Shown piece by piece: positions 23,042 through 35,300 of a DNA stretch of 64,000 bases (position 1 is the stretch's first letter; the number at the start of each line of letters is the position of its first letter). The notes below the pieces were generated by a model that saw only the letters and a program-made list of their open reading frames with translations, did no database searches and was not told where the DNA came from. The stretch is taken from positions 744,001-808,000 of the forward strand of contig JAIUPT010000017.1 in the NCBI GenBank assembly GCA_022315425.1, in the 5' to 3' direction. The DNA comes from Pseudevernia furfuracea (Eukaryota > Ascomycota > Lecanoromycetes > Lecanorales > Parmeliaceae). The position numbers and the translations under genes are program-made.

Positions 23042-24150
23042 CTTATTTATCTTATTACTTGTCAGTATATAAAACGCAGATGCTTTTATTTCTATGATAT
23101 TTAATGTATTCGATAACGAGATTCGTTATTTTTTTACGACTCTTGAATTAAAAGTTCTTCGTGATTTAATAGACTGCTTAGAGGAGAATAAGAACTTAAA
23201 GACGATTTTGTAGCCCTCGTCTTCGTACGTAGAAGTCGAAGATCGCTTGAGAATAAATAAGAAAGATATTAATGAACTTAATAAACTTAATATAAACAAG
23301 AAAGATAAATTCTTCGATAATAACGTTTAATTTTTATCGTACTCGTAACGATCGAGCACGAATAGAATCTTATTCTTTAATATATTCAATAAGACTTTAT
23401 GCTTGTTTATTCATAATTTATTTAATATCAAGTCGTATTGTATGAGAGCGATTAATATAAGACATGTTTCTTTTCTATGATCATTGACGTTTAGTTCAGA
23501 AAGAAGACAATGTGTAATAAATCTTTTAAACAGTTTTCCGTTATAGTCTCGCAATAATTTGAATACAGACAGTGAAACTACTTCGAGTTTCAATTCTTTG
23601 CATGCTTAAGTCACGCGAGACTTATTAAGAACGATATTAGCCCTCGTGCAGCCGCTGTCGACCAGGGTGTTCTTGAAAACGCATTTCTTATTCTATGAGA
23701 ATAATATAGTCACTGTTCGAAATAAACGACGTGTCAATGAATCGTTGAGAGTATTCACTAGACACACTTCGTCGTTGTCTCTTTTCGTGTCTTTGAAAGA
23801 GACTAGACGTTTCTCGAGTCGAAAGAGTTAACATCGTGATACTTCTCGTCGTCGTCAATAAGGTTCTTAGTGTCGTAAGTGTTTATAACGTGTATTCTAA
23901 CGTTCAGTGCGACCTTTTTTTCGATCTGAATTTGCTCATTTAAGCAGTCTCTCTTTTAATAATCTGAACGTTTATATTAAAAGCACATATACTCTTTCTT
24001 GATCTTAATCGCGAATAAGAAAGTTATCTTACTAGCAGAAGTAATCGATGTAGTCGATATAATAACGAGAGTAATACCTCTTATTAAAATTATATAGATA
24101 AATAAAAGACGATTAGAGCGAGATATATAAATCTTCTTTTGAATTAGAGT

Positions 24151-24498
24151 CTATTTGATATATTCTTTCTGTCCATCGAGTTTCTGAAATCGTAGAGTAT
24201 TGTTCGTCTTGATCAAGTAATCTCTCATTGAGAGAAGTATATTAAAGTTTGCACTAAGATCACTAACATCGATAAATTTAATGTTAAGTTTGATATTCAA
24301 TTTCTTCGCGAGATTATTCATTAACGTGCTCTCATTAATAGTTAGCTCTTCATTTAATCGCTTGAATTTTATAAAGAAATCGCGGAAAGATAGCTTCGAT
24401 GCTTGAGTTAGAGAGTCATATTCTCGCCTAGCGTTTACGCGACGATCGATGTTCTGATAGAACTCCGCGAGGTCATTCATAACGTTCTGAACTGTCAT
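24151..24498 (-). pseudogene. gag remnant (gypsy)
   Basis: 115 open codons: VMNDLAEFYQNIDRRVNARR, FRDFFIKFKRLNEEL and LAKKLNIKLNIKF. They resemble the retrotransposon gag helical domain (F...F..F..L..EL). No complete CCHC knuckle is open downstream. Confidence 0.7.
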
Positions 24499-25913
24499 AT
24501 ATAAATTGAAGGAGTTGAGTTGACGACGAATAGCGACTGTCTTCTGAGCATCGTCTTCAACACGATTAACTATATAGATAATCTTAGATCGCTTAGTTGA
24601 ATAGTGATCTTCGTTAACTATGAGTTTGTTCAGAATGACGTTCGATTAAGTCTGTCAAGTAGGGTCTATATCGTCTATAAACATTGCTAAGTTCGGTATA
24701 CTAGTGAACTTCTTCGTCTTGTTGATTATAAAAGAAACTTCGACGGGGGCGAGAGCGAGAGAGACCTAACCAGACTCAGCCTGCTTAATAGACTCGTTCG
24801 AATTGAGTTATACATGTTTTATATTCAGACACTTCTTCTTGTATACACGAATAATGTCGTGAGATTCAAAGAGTTTGGTCTAAAGGCGATCGACTTCTTT
24901 ATGTAATTAATCTCTCTCTTTCTCGACGAGAGACTTCTCTTTATTCAACGTGTCGTAGTGAATATTTATATAAAGATATTGATCTCGCTTATAGCGAAGA
25001 TTTATTAACATTTTCATAACATCGTTTAATCGCTTCTAAGATCACTGTTATAACTAAATAACGTTAAAAATCTTTTAGACGTTCTCTATGTCAATAACGT
25101 TATTCTTTAACACGATCGAGTAGCGTCTATTCTTTACTTGCTTCTTTATTATCTTGAATATATCTTTTATGTTCGTGCTTTCTGACATATTAAATAATTT
25201 CTTTAAAGAGAAAAGAAAAGAAGAGAAGAGTGCTTAAATTACTTCGAAAAATAAGACGACAGTCGAGCAGAAGATATTAAATAGAATCGAAGTATTTTCG
25301 TTTTTGTTTTAATATTAAAAGAAAAAAGTGTCAAAAAGCTACGAGATGTCGATTTTCTTTGTTTCTGATGCAACTTTTTTATTTGTTAATCGTTTGACAT
25401 CTAGCAAAGAATGTGAATGCTTTAAAGTGTGTTCTTTGTGAAGGTGTTGTTTTAATGAGATGATTTGTTGACAAATTTAAATGTGAAGTCTCGACGAGAT
25501 AGAATTTGCGAGCAGAGAAGTAGTATTAGTCTTAGAGAAGGTTTTCTTGCGGAGAGTACTGTAAAGACGTTTATTAATCGAATCGAGCGTCGTTTAGACC
25601 TCTTGTATTAAAACGATTTGTTCTTGAAATGAGACGTTCAGAACTCGATTTGAATGTGTGATTAAAAAAAAATTTGTGATGATTGATTTTGGTGATTTCT
25701 TTCTTATTCGCTAATCTTATAAATGTTTCAGCTATTCTTTATTCTCTAACTATTACGAGATCGTTTTTCGTCTTAAAAACGATTTATCTATATGATAGAC
25801 TAACTCAGAAATACGATATTTTATTAATACTAAGTTCTTGACAAAGCTTCTATTAATTAACTTCTTTAAATTCGATTGCTGTCCCGAATAAAGTGAGAGT
25901 GATCTAGTTATAG

Positions 25914-26119
25914 TGTCAGAATTAGTACAGAATCATATTATGTAGATGTTTTGAATAAGATAACTAGATATAAAACAATTATGTACTGAGAGAAAGAATC
26001 ATATATATATAACTAAGTGAATCTGTCAAGGCACGCTAAGTCTAAAAGAGATAGTGTGTCAACAAAGGAATACTAACACAGATAGATATTATTAAGGGAT
26101 ACGAGATACGCTCGTAATA
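25914..26119 (-). repeat. 5' LTR of the gypsy element (right copy)
   Basis: 206 bp, TGTCAGAATTAG to GCTCGTAATA, followed by CTACG. As the element codes on the minus strand, this is its promoter-bearing LTR. Confidence 0.92.
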
Positions 26120-26822
26120 CTACGTTGAAAAAAAAAAAAAAAAAAAATTAATTAAATTGAAAAACGTAATAAAAGAAATTATAAAAATTATAAAAATTAT
26201 ATAAATAAAAAATATCAAAACAAATCTATCTCAAATACTAATTAAATTTAAAATTCTCTAAAATAGTTTTTTACTTTTTTTACGACTCAAATCTTAATTT
26301 AATTTAATTTAATTTTAATATCGTATCACGAATTTAATTCGTAAGTCTAATCTTTTATAGTAATAAAATAATAAAACGATTAAATCTATAAATTTATAAA
26401 TTGTAGAATTCGAATTCGAGCTACGTCAAAAAAAATTAAAATAAAAAAAATTTAATTTAATTAAATTTAATTATAATATTAAAATCTTAAAAGAAAAATA
26501 ATCTAAAAAAAAATCTATTTAAAATATTCATCAAATTTAATATTTTCTATAAGAGTTTTTTCTTTTTTTTACGACTTAAGTCTTAAGTTAGTTTAAATTA
26601 ATTTTAATATCGTATTACGAATTTAATTCGTAAGTCTATACTTATAGAGAGTATAAAATAATTGAAGTTATAAAAAAAATCTTATTAAATTTTTTAATAA
26701 GAGCGCTCGAGAGATCTAGCGAGTTAATAAAGCGAGTCTAATTAAAAAGCGTAAAAGTAATAAGATTATTATTAACTATAGCTCGCTATATATATAAATA
26801 TAAGATTCTTTAACTTATATTT

Positions 26823-28989
26823 ATAAATTTAAAAAGTTTTTATAAAATTTGAAATTTTTAACTCTGCGAATCTAACGAAAATTATACTTTTTTATATAAT
26901 TAATAACGTTTATAAAATTTTAATATAATTTTCGTTAAATTCGTAATTTATATAAAATTTTAATAAAAATTTTATTAGATTCGTAACTTTAAGAATTTTT
27001 AATACAATTAAGTCTTATAAATAATTTTTAATAATTAATATCGACGACGAAAAGATGTTACGACGACGAGTATTCATATTATATTAAAATAGATTTTAGA
27101 TTCTCATGATTTAGACAATTTTCTCGCGAGAATATTATCGATAGCGATCTCGAAACTTATATTACGTATATCTTATTGCGTATATCTTATTATTACTTAT
27201 ATCTTATCTTATTACGTATATCTTATTACGTATATCTTATATTTATTAAAAAAATTCTAACTTGCTAATCGTACGAATTTCGCGAATTCGACGAAAAGAA
27301 CTAAATATAAATAAAGTTTATTAAATAGACTAAATCGTGTTAATCGTGCGAATTCGACGAAAATCGTACGAAAATAAACTTTTTAAATTTGATAATATAA
27401 CTCTATTTATATATATTAATAACTATCTTCTTCGTCTTTCTTCGAGTTATAGTCTATAATTATCGACGACGTTATAGTCGAAGACTCGAAGCGTGTTATT
27501 AATAACGTCGTCGCTCTCGATAAATTTGATTTTAAGAAGAATATCACTTAGTAGCTATCTTAGAAAATTTTAATATTAATTTAAGTTTTAAGATTAAATA
27601 ATTCGAGAGATCTTAGTTAATTAAATATCTATATTCGAAGATTTCTTCTTCGCTCGAAAATTAATATCAAATTACTATTATATAACGAATCACGTTTTAA
27701 GCTATTATTTATTTCTTTCTTTTTTAAATTATATCATTAAATTATCTTATTTCTAAACGTCTAGGTTATTATAATATCGCTCTCGCGACGACGCTATCGT
27801 TAATCAATTAAGAATAAATATCGTCGTCGTCGTCGTCGAGCGAAGAGAGCGCTAGAATTAAAAGTTTTTTATTTTTTAAATTTATCTGCAATCAAGTATA
27901 TATAACGTTTATTTTTTTTTATTTTTCGAATCTCGTTATAAAATATACATCTATCTATCGCACTAAGAATTAACGCTTCTTCGAGAGAGAAGATAATATT
28001 ACTATCGTATTTTATATCTCTTAATATCGACTAGATACTAGACTTATTAAAGTCTAGTCTAGTCTTAACGAAGATCTTATCTTTTAAATATATAAAGTCT
28101 CTCTTTTAAATAGTTCGATAGACTCTTTATTTTAATTTATTTATATCTCTATAACATTATTTTAAATCTAATTATAATAAATATTATTATTAGTATAGTC
28201 TATCTCGAATAATAAACGAGTTTTATAATAAAGTTTCGAATTTATCAAATTTTAAAATACTATATTAATAGATATATTATATTAGTAAATAAAAGCGATT
28301 TCGTATCTATCTTCGTCTTTAAATAAGAAAGCTTTTAATATATTTTTATAAAAAATCGTGTTAATATTTAATACGTATTAGATTAAGAATCGTAATATAA
28401 TTAAAATCTAAGACATTAAAATCAGATTATAATTTCAAGAAGATAAGTAATTTGTATATATATTATTGTTATCTATTACGCTGAACAAGTTATATTCTTG
28501 ATACTCTAACGCTAAGATGCGCTAAAGATGCGTGCTCGACTTAGCTATACGCTACGCAACGAGGCGAGGCGCCTCGATAAGATTTCGTGTTGAGTCGAAT
28601 TCGAGAGAACTATTAGCTCGATAGAGGTCAAAAAAATCTCGCCGAGGGTCAGCACAACGAAAGTATATGCGAATGCAGAGAGTTAAACGAATATACTTAA
28701 CATATATAACGACCTCATAAGGGGTCAAAATTCTTATATCGAGACTAATAGTATTAGTATCGACGAGATAACTTCAAAGATAGATATATCGAGCATTTAT
28801 CGCGCATATGCGACGTATATTCTCGAAGTTGATTATATATCGCTTTCAAATTCAAGTTCAACAGATAACAATTAATAAAGCGTGCATCTTACGAAACTAT
28901 ATTATTATGCTTAATAAATATATATGCTTAATATATAATACTTAAACTAAATTATAACGATATATAAAAGATATTAAATAAGATAAGAA
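26823..28989. other. AT-rich RIP-mutated tract with repeat fragments
   Basis: No gene. Local repeats include an alternating ATCTTATTACGTAT run at 27170-27240. 28610-28870 shares CTCGATAGAGGTCAAA, ATATATAACGACCTCATAAG and related blocks with the palindromic element at 34330-34820, so it is probably a broken copy. CTACGCAACGAGGCGAGGCG at 28551 resembles a family B terminus. Confidence 0.5.
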
Positions 28990-30104
28990 CTACGTCGATG
29001 AAGGTCGAGAAGATGAACGAGATGAGTCGAAAAATGATAGATAGCGAAGCGTTTGAGAAACGCAAGGAGGAGACAACTGAGACAATAGTAGCAGACTATG
29101 TTATCGATAAGAGAGGGGAGCGTCGTCGGCGCGAAGGCGGAGAAGGAGAGGGATACGAGAACGTGACGAGAAGAATATCGTCGTTATTAATAAATAGTAA
29201 CGAACGGAGAGCAAGTCTACACGTGGAAAACGCGGAGAAATAGACAACTGCGGCTATTGCGACCCTAGAGGCCATAGAAAACACGTCGTACGAGAATCTA
29301 AACGCGTTAACTTGAAAGGTGCTTCAGGGGAGCATAGATTAGATCAAAGCATACATATAGAAAGCTAACGAAGAACGTCAGAGAAAGAGTAAAAAATAGG
29401 GTTCACGAGGGGACTGCGACAGCTAAGAAAGTATTCTCACGCGAAATAGATTTCCAGTAGAAAGCTGAGCATAGGAAAACCCGTTCGAATCAGTAGCAAA
29501 CGAAGCAACGAGGTCAATTTCACGTCTAATATCGTTCGAGATCGAGAACACGAGAAAGAAGCGTTAGATCTTGATAATCATACACAGAAAGAAGAAAAGA
29601 GTGACAATGAAGAAGATAGAGAGCGAGAGAATTCTCGTCGTCTTTAAGAATAAATAGAAGCATACCTCGTTAGAATAGATCGTTACAGTGAATAGACTTC
29701 GAAGCGGAGATCTGTTACTATAGACGACTACGCAAGAGATCAGAGAGACTCTCGAGAAAGACACGAGGTGAGTATTAGAGATATATGACTCGATAGTAAT
29801 AGTGAGAAAGTCCTTCTCAGTAATAATTCACGAGATAAGAGTTTCGAAATTCGATATAGATAATTAGACTGTTATCAAGAAAAGAATAGAGATAGAGAAT
29901 CGAAGTCTACATTTAAAACTCGAGATAGTCAAGACACGATAATGTCACGACGTTAACGCGACAGTAGAGAGAGGGAGAAAGCTATACTTCTCTCTAATGC
30001 TACACGTCGCGACGACGAAGATGACTGACGACCTTATTAAAAAGCATCTAATCGAGACAAGTGAGATGAAGAGAGTGAAAAGATTTGATCAGATAGCAAC
30101 AGCT

Positions 30105-30476
30105 ATGCAGTGTTATAACTGTCAGAAATAGAAACATATGACTAGAAAGTGCTCAAACCCTACGCGCTGCGCAGAATGCAGTCAAGACCATAACACACGC
30201 AGTCATCAGAAGAAGGCGTTAGAGACGTCAAAGGCCTGCGCTGACTGCGAGAACACAGGTCACGCAGCGTACGAGAAGACCTACTCAGTAAGGGTTAGAG
30301 AAGCTCAGAGAACGCGTCAGAGAATAGCGACTAAGTCTTTACTATATAAGTCGCTAAGAAAGAGATCATCTTCGACATCTCTGAAAAGAGATAACGAATT
30401 TATACTAATAGACTCAAAGAAGAAGAGAAAGACAGTCTTAGAGATAATCGAGTTGAGAGAGACGTCAAAGACTTAG
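30105..30476 (+). pseudogene. LINE ORF1 zinc-knuckle region remnant
   Basis: CYNCQ, then (after one stop) KHMTRKCSNPTRCAECSQDH, then KACADCENTGHAAYEK: two or more CCHC knuckles as in the nucleic-acid-binding ORF1 protein of fungal LINEs. A basic tail follows (RQRIATKSLLYKSLRKRSSS). Confidence 0.78.
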
Positions 30477-30789
30477 AAAAGAAGTTAGAATATGTAGAGA
30501 GACAAGCAGAGAGTAGAGAGATCAACGACACGCTTTTAACTCTTTATTATCGCTGAAGCGCTAGAATAACAAACAATCGCAGCATCGAGTGCCCTCGAGA
30601 AGATCACGCAATCTCTTTCTTAATAGAGAAGCTCTATTAGCGAGATCTCCGCCTCTAGAGAGATAACGTATAACTCAACGTTAAAAGAGATGATAAGCGC
30701 TATGCAGTTAGCATAGCAAGTAAAAGTAATTACAGATCAAGAAGATATAGAGATATCAGACAACGATAATCTATAAAGAATATCGCGAC

Positions 30790-31240
30790 GCTGAGAATCT
30801 TACAGTACAATATAAGAAATGAACTGGAAACAATAACTGCCTTGTTAACAGACGCAGAGATTCAAGATACTGACGTACTTCTAATTCAAGAATCAAGCTT
30901 CAACTCGCACACAGAATCCTCGTATAACTTAGAGACTAGTTAGTTTTATCTAGCATATCGCTCGAGAAAGAATACGAGAATATATTTCTATATCAACAAG
31001 AGACTAAATTCGAAGAACTGGAATATGAAGTTCGTGACAAAGAATATAAGTACGCTGAGAATCCGACCTAGATAGGGAGAGAAAGCGAATCGAATCGAGA
31101 GACTCTCAATTTATAATATCTACAATTCGAGCCCATCGCTATTCTCGACAGAGAACCCCTTTAGTCTATCACAGATTTTAGAACTTCTGCAGGAGTTTAA
31201 GAAGCATCTCTTACTCGAAGACTTTAATCTACATTATTCT
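30790..31240 (+). pseudogene. LINE endonuclease domain remnant
   Basis: ILQYNIRNELETITALLTDA is followed by DTDVLLIQESSFNS, and later LLLEDFNLHYS. These match the start, the catalytic IQE strand and the DFN-H motif of the exonuclease-endonuclease-phosphatase fold used for target nicking. Stops are interspersed. Confidence 0.72.
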
Positions 31241-31949
31241 AGCTAAAATAACTCTAACAGATTCTCGTATTATAAAGAGACGAACGATCTAATTGCAGTA
31301 ACTACAGAGAGAAGAATAAATCTAGCTCTATTAAAGAGAATAGTAACGTGAAGATCTCGAGAATAAAAGAGTGCGATCGATCTAGTCTTCACTACTTTAG
31401 GGGCAACGAAGATAATAGTTCGTTATCAAGTAGAATCGAATCTGTAACATGGCTCGAATCACCTTTTAATACTCACGAAGCTCGATCTGACAACGAAGAG
31501 CGTCTCGAAATAGCGACGTCGTGCTTAAAAGATAGCAAAATCAGAAGAGATAGCTAGAGAAGCTCAAGTACTAGACGCGACACTCTCATTAGACTCTCTA
31601 GCAAATTCGAAGCAGATCGATGACTATGTTAGTCTACTCTATAGAGAACTTGATAAGATAATAAAGAATATAATATCGTGAATTAAGTCGTCAGAGAAAG
31701 ATAAGTTATTCTAAGACGAAGAGTGCAGCCTAACAACAAAGAAAGCGAAGACTAAGATATTTCGATATCGAGTTAGTCGTAACGAGCACGCAGAGCATAC
31801 ATAAAGAGCGACACTTAAGAAGAGAGATAAGATAATAAGCAAGATTAAGACTCTTCACTTTCGCAGAGAAGTGTACGAGATAACGTAATCATTTAGAGAG
31901 GTCTGAGACATAGTCAGCTGAGCGAGAAACGATAACATATGTCTCAAGT

Positions 31950-32950
31950 CTCTATCGAAGTTCTCGTCAATGAGAAGAACAGAGGAGAACCTAGTTATTA
32001 CGTTTAAAGAAAAAGTTAATACTCTAAGAAAGACTTTCTTTTCTTCTTTCTCTCAGATAGATATCTTCGATATTTTAAAAGCAGTCTATTCTTCTTCGTT
32101 ATTAATAAATAATTAGATCACGAAGAAAGAGATACGCAAGACTATCTTCAGGTCAAAACCAGACAAAGCTTCAGAAATAGATGGCCTGCCAAATCGCTTC
32201 CTAAGACTAGTTACAGAGAAGCTGCTCTCCAAGTTTAGACACTTATTTCAGACATGCGTAGACGTGAGCTATCACCCTAAGAAGTTTTATAAGACTAACA
32301 TCATTGTGTTAAGAAAGTCAAAGAAGAAGAACTACTCCGAATCGAAGTCGTACAGGTCAATAACACTCTTAAGTACACTAAGGAAGACACTAAAGACAGT
32401 GATTACGCGCAGACTTAATAACTGCGCAGAAGATAATGACCTTCTCTCGTCAAAACAGATAAGAGTTAGAAGAAAGAGATCTACGAAGATAGTTCTAAAA
32501 ACGATAATAGATGCAGTGCACACAGTCTGAAATTGTGAGAAGAACAAAGTTGCTAGTCTTCTCTCACTAGATATGATAGAGACTTTCGATAACGTCTCTC
32601 ATTATCGTCTGCTTCACAATCTTAGACAGAAGGGGATCTCGAAGCTAATTATAAACTAAATAAGAAGCTTTCTTACTGACAGAGAAACCTCTCTCACTCT
32701 AAGAAGAATAACAAGCAGACTGAAGTCTATAGAGACGAAGATTCCACAGGAATCTTCGATATCGTTTATTCTTTTTCTATTCTTCAACGCTTTCTTGATT
32801 AAGAGATGTGCGAAGATCAAGTTAAAACTGCAAGTAAAAGAATTCGTTGACGATATTCATCTGCTGACATATGAAAAGAGCACTAAGACAAACTGCGAGA
32901 CTCTTAGAAAAGCATACAAAATCTGTCTATAATGAACAGGGACTCATGAA
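31950..32950 (+). pseudogene. LINE reverse transcriptase domain remnant
   Basis: The clearest block, 32264-32530, reads SYHPKKFYKTNIIVLRKSKK, SYRSITLLSTLRKTLKTVIT and DLLSSKQIRVRRKRSTKIVL, matching non-LTR RT (YHP..FR....VVLRKPGK.DY..PK.YRPI.LL...GK..E.VI..R). Further on FVDDIHLLTYEK-like sequence suggests the catalytic YxDD region (FVDDI near 32845). Confidence 0.8.
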
Positions 32951-34329
32951 GCGACGTTCGCGTCAAAGAAATACGAGCTAATTCATCTAACAAGGAGTTC
33001 AGAGAAGTTCAATATGAGAGTTAGCGTCGACCTAGACTCTGTAACGACAAAGTCAAAGACTAGTATTCGCGTGTTAGAACTGCAGATCGACGACAAACTT
33101 CGTTGAGAATCTCATATTAGAGAAGTTAAGATCAAGATGAAATCGTAATGCAGAGTACTATCAATGACTATAGTCTTAATATGAGACGTCACACTAAACA
33201 AAGCAAGATAAGTATATAACTCTATCGTACGATCAGCGATAACATACGCAGTAACAACGTGATACACATTATAAGATCTTTGAGATAATAAGCGATCTCA
33301 CGTTAAGACTCTAAAGACTATATAGAATAAATGTCTGCGAAGAGTAGTCGAGATATACAAAGTTATTAATAAGAGAGTCGTCGAAGCGAAGATAGAGATT
33401 CTCTTCTCTTTAGATCACGATAAATCAAGCAGTACTTCGAAATCAAGCACTTAGAGACAGTTATCTCGTTACGAAGCTAGGAAATGCGAGGATTCGAAGA
33501 AAGCTAAGAGAGAAACGAGATAAAAGACGAGTAGTTCTTTAGATCTCAGTAGAAGATAAAGAAGAGTGAGCTCTAAAAACGCTTCGACTCGAAAATTGAG
33601 ACTCTCTATAGACATCTGACGAAGAAAGAATATCAAGAAGAATTAGAGATCTTATTAAAGACTAACAGAAAGTAGTCTGAAAAGCAGTGTGAGCTCAGTA
33701 TCAGACTGGAATCTCAGAAGAACGACGCAGTCTCGCACAAAGAGGAGATCTATAATTAAATAGAAGATCTCTTTATGAAGATCTAGTAAAAGCAGAGAGC
33801 TTCGCTCTAACTCAGCTACGAACAGAGAAGATTAATCTAATACACTTTCTATATATGTGTAGAGTCTCTGAGATACTCTCTTTCGTATACGAGTGTGACT
33901 AAAGAAAATAGAATATTAGACACGTTCTTTTATTCTATTCAAGGCTGAGAAGCGAGAGACAAACTCTTCTAAAGAAGACTGAAATAGCTGATCTGAGAGA
34001 GATGTTAACAATCTCGCAAGAGACAAAGGTCGCAGCGCGATAACTGATCTCGATTGACCTTTTAAAATAGTTCTCGCTGACTAAGAAGTAGTTATATGAT
34101 AGGCAATAATAGAAGCAGCAACAAGTACTTCAAGAAGATATACGAATTCGTACGAACAGACTAGGGAACGCAGTGTGATAGAAAGACTATGCGATAAGAA
34201 GATACGATAAGAAAGAATAGCGAGAGTTTTTACCCTATTTCGACTAGTCGAAGAAAGATTTCTCTTATAATATAGCCTAAGCAGTAGTCCGTAATTACTC
34301 TTCGTAGCTTGAGTAGACACGAGTATAAA

Positions 34330-34820
34330 ATCAAATTAAATAAATATATATGCTTAATATATTCTAAATAATCGATAAAGTGTCGACAAAAATATCGACT
34401 AGCGAAAAGTTTATCGAGAATCGAACGTATACACTCGACATATATAACGATCTTATAAGAGATCAAAATCGCATATATCGATCATATGTAAGTCTAACCC
34501 TCGCCGAGATTCTTTTGACCCCTGTCGAGCTGAGTCTCAAATTCGAGATAAGATATCGAGACGAGTTTTCGAATTTTCTAAAAATCTTATTCTATCTCGA
34601 TTTATTTCGAAGCTCAGCTCGATAGAGATCAAAGAAATCTCGACGGCGATTAGACTTATATATGATCGATGTATTCGATTTTGACCCTCTATGAGATCGT
34701 TATATATATCGAATATATACGTTTAACTCTCGATAAACTTTTCGCTAGTCGATATTTTTGTCGACACTTTATCGGCTCAGTAGAATATGCTAAGCATATG
34801 TATTTAATATTATACGAGTT
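34330..34820. repeat. palindromic MITE-like element (family C)
   Basis: The left arm, GTGTCGACAAAAATATCGAC (34380) TAGCGAAAAGTTTATCGAGA, pairs exactly with TCTCGATAAACTTTTCGCTA / GTCGATATTTTTGTCGACAC at 34728-34767. Pairing continues outward (CGATAAAG / CTTTATCG, then ATGCTTAATATATTCTA with TAGAATATGCTAAGCAT) and inward past 34500. The whole unit can fold into one hairpin, typical of a fold-back MITE. No coding capacity. Confidence 0.75.
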
Positions 34821-35094
34821 ATCTCGTAGAGAGCTTTTTATAGACGTCTAAGACTCAGTCGAATATATTTATCTTATTCGTATAATGTTCGATATGACTT
34901 AATTAATCAATTAATTAATTATGCATTTAATATCTTATTTATATATTCGATTTTCGTTCTTCGTGAGATCTTTATATATGTTAAGCATATTCGCTTCAAA
35001 TATTAACTTCTATAGAATCGCAATTGTCTCTAATAATTAATAATAATAGATACTCTAGATACTAATTTTTATTATTATTTATGAATATGTTAAA

Positions 35095-35300
35095 TGTTAG
35101 AATTAGTATAGAGTTATATTATATAAATATTTTAAATAAGATAACTAGATATAGAATAATTATATACTAAGAGAGAGAGTTATATATGTATAACTGAGTG
35201 AATCTGTTAAGACACGTGAAGTTTAAAAGAAATAGTGTGTTAATAAAGAAATGTTAATATAGATAGATGTTATCAAGAAATACGAAATACGCTCGTAATA
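35095..35300 (-). repeat. LTR of the truncated gypsy copy
   Basis: 206 bp from TGTTAGAATTAG to GCTCGTAATA. Same length as both LTRs of the complete copy, with additional transitions. Confidence 0.88.

Larger units (their letters stand above)
19057..26119 (-). mobile_element. complete Ty3/gypsy LTR retrotransposon, RIP-mutated
   Basis: 7063 bp with two 206-bp LTRs (19057-19262 and 25914-26119) that start TGTYAGAATTAG and end CTCGTAAYA, flanked by the 5-bp target duplication CTACG (19052-19056 and 26120-26124). The coding strand is minus. In reading order there are remnants of gag (24151-24498), a protease/RT linker, reverse transcriptase, RNase H, integrase and a C-terminal IN segment. The gag-PR-RT-RH-IN order defines Ty3/gypsy. 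All frames are broken by TAA/TAG/TGA codons typical of RIP, so it is dead. Protease itself is not identified with confidence. Confidence 0.93.
18410..26352 (-). repeat. family A repeat copy 2 (third layer, target of the gypsy element)
   Basis: Starts TTAGTATATATAAAAG at 18410 and runs to 19056 (AATTCGAGCTACG). It is interrupted by the LTR retrotransposon, resumes at 26120 with the duplicated CTACG, and runs through a poly-A tract to about 26352 (ACGAATTTAATTCGTAAG). Long form. Confidence 0.7.
17845..26646 (-). repeat. family A repeat copy 1 (second layer)
   Basis: Reads in minus orientation: TTAGTATATATAATATT at the left, then the family body to 18409 (AATAGTGAAACTCTTACA). It resumes at 26353 (TTTTATAGTAATAAAATAAT) and ends near 26646 with AATTCGTAAGTCTATACTT. 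The split point matches the position where copy 2 begins and ends. Long form of the family. Confidence 0.65.
17671..26822 (+). repeat. family A repeat copy 3 (outermost host of the nest)
   Basis: The left part, 17671-17844, begins ACAAGTATAGACTCACGAAT. The right part, 26647-26822, reads AGCGAGTCTAATTAAAAAGCG and ends near AAGATTCTTTAAC. Together they reproduce the ends of family A in plus orientation. Everything between (17845-26646) is later insertion. Family A has an ACAAGTATAG end and a TATATATACTAA end. It occurs in a short (about 410 bp) and a long (about 870 bp) form, and encodes nothing visible. Confidence 0.65.
28990..34080 (+). mobile_element. LINE retrotransposon, near full length, RIP-mutated
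   Basis: Plus-strand order: a charged ORF1 5' region (28998-29243), ORF1 zinc knuckles (near 30110-30290), apurinic-type endonuclease (near 30790-31230), reverse transcriptase (near 31950-32950) and a 3' region shared with the copy at 13.9-16.3 kb. This is the layout of Tad/I-type fungal LINEs. Dozens of stops interrupt every domain. The 3' limit is approximate: similarity to the other copy ends near 33,890, but LINE-like sequence continues to about 34,080 or slightly beyond. No target duplication was identified. Confidence 0.8.

Noticed and set aside
27170..27240. Possible centromere-type satellite (ATCTTATTACGTAT)
   Set aside because: Only a few imperfect units; nothing distinguishes it from other RIP-type AT-rich sequence.
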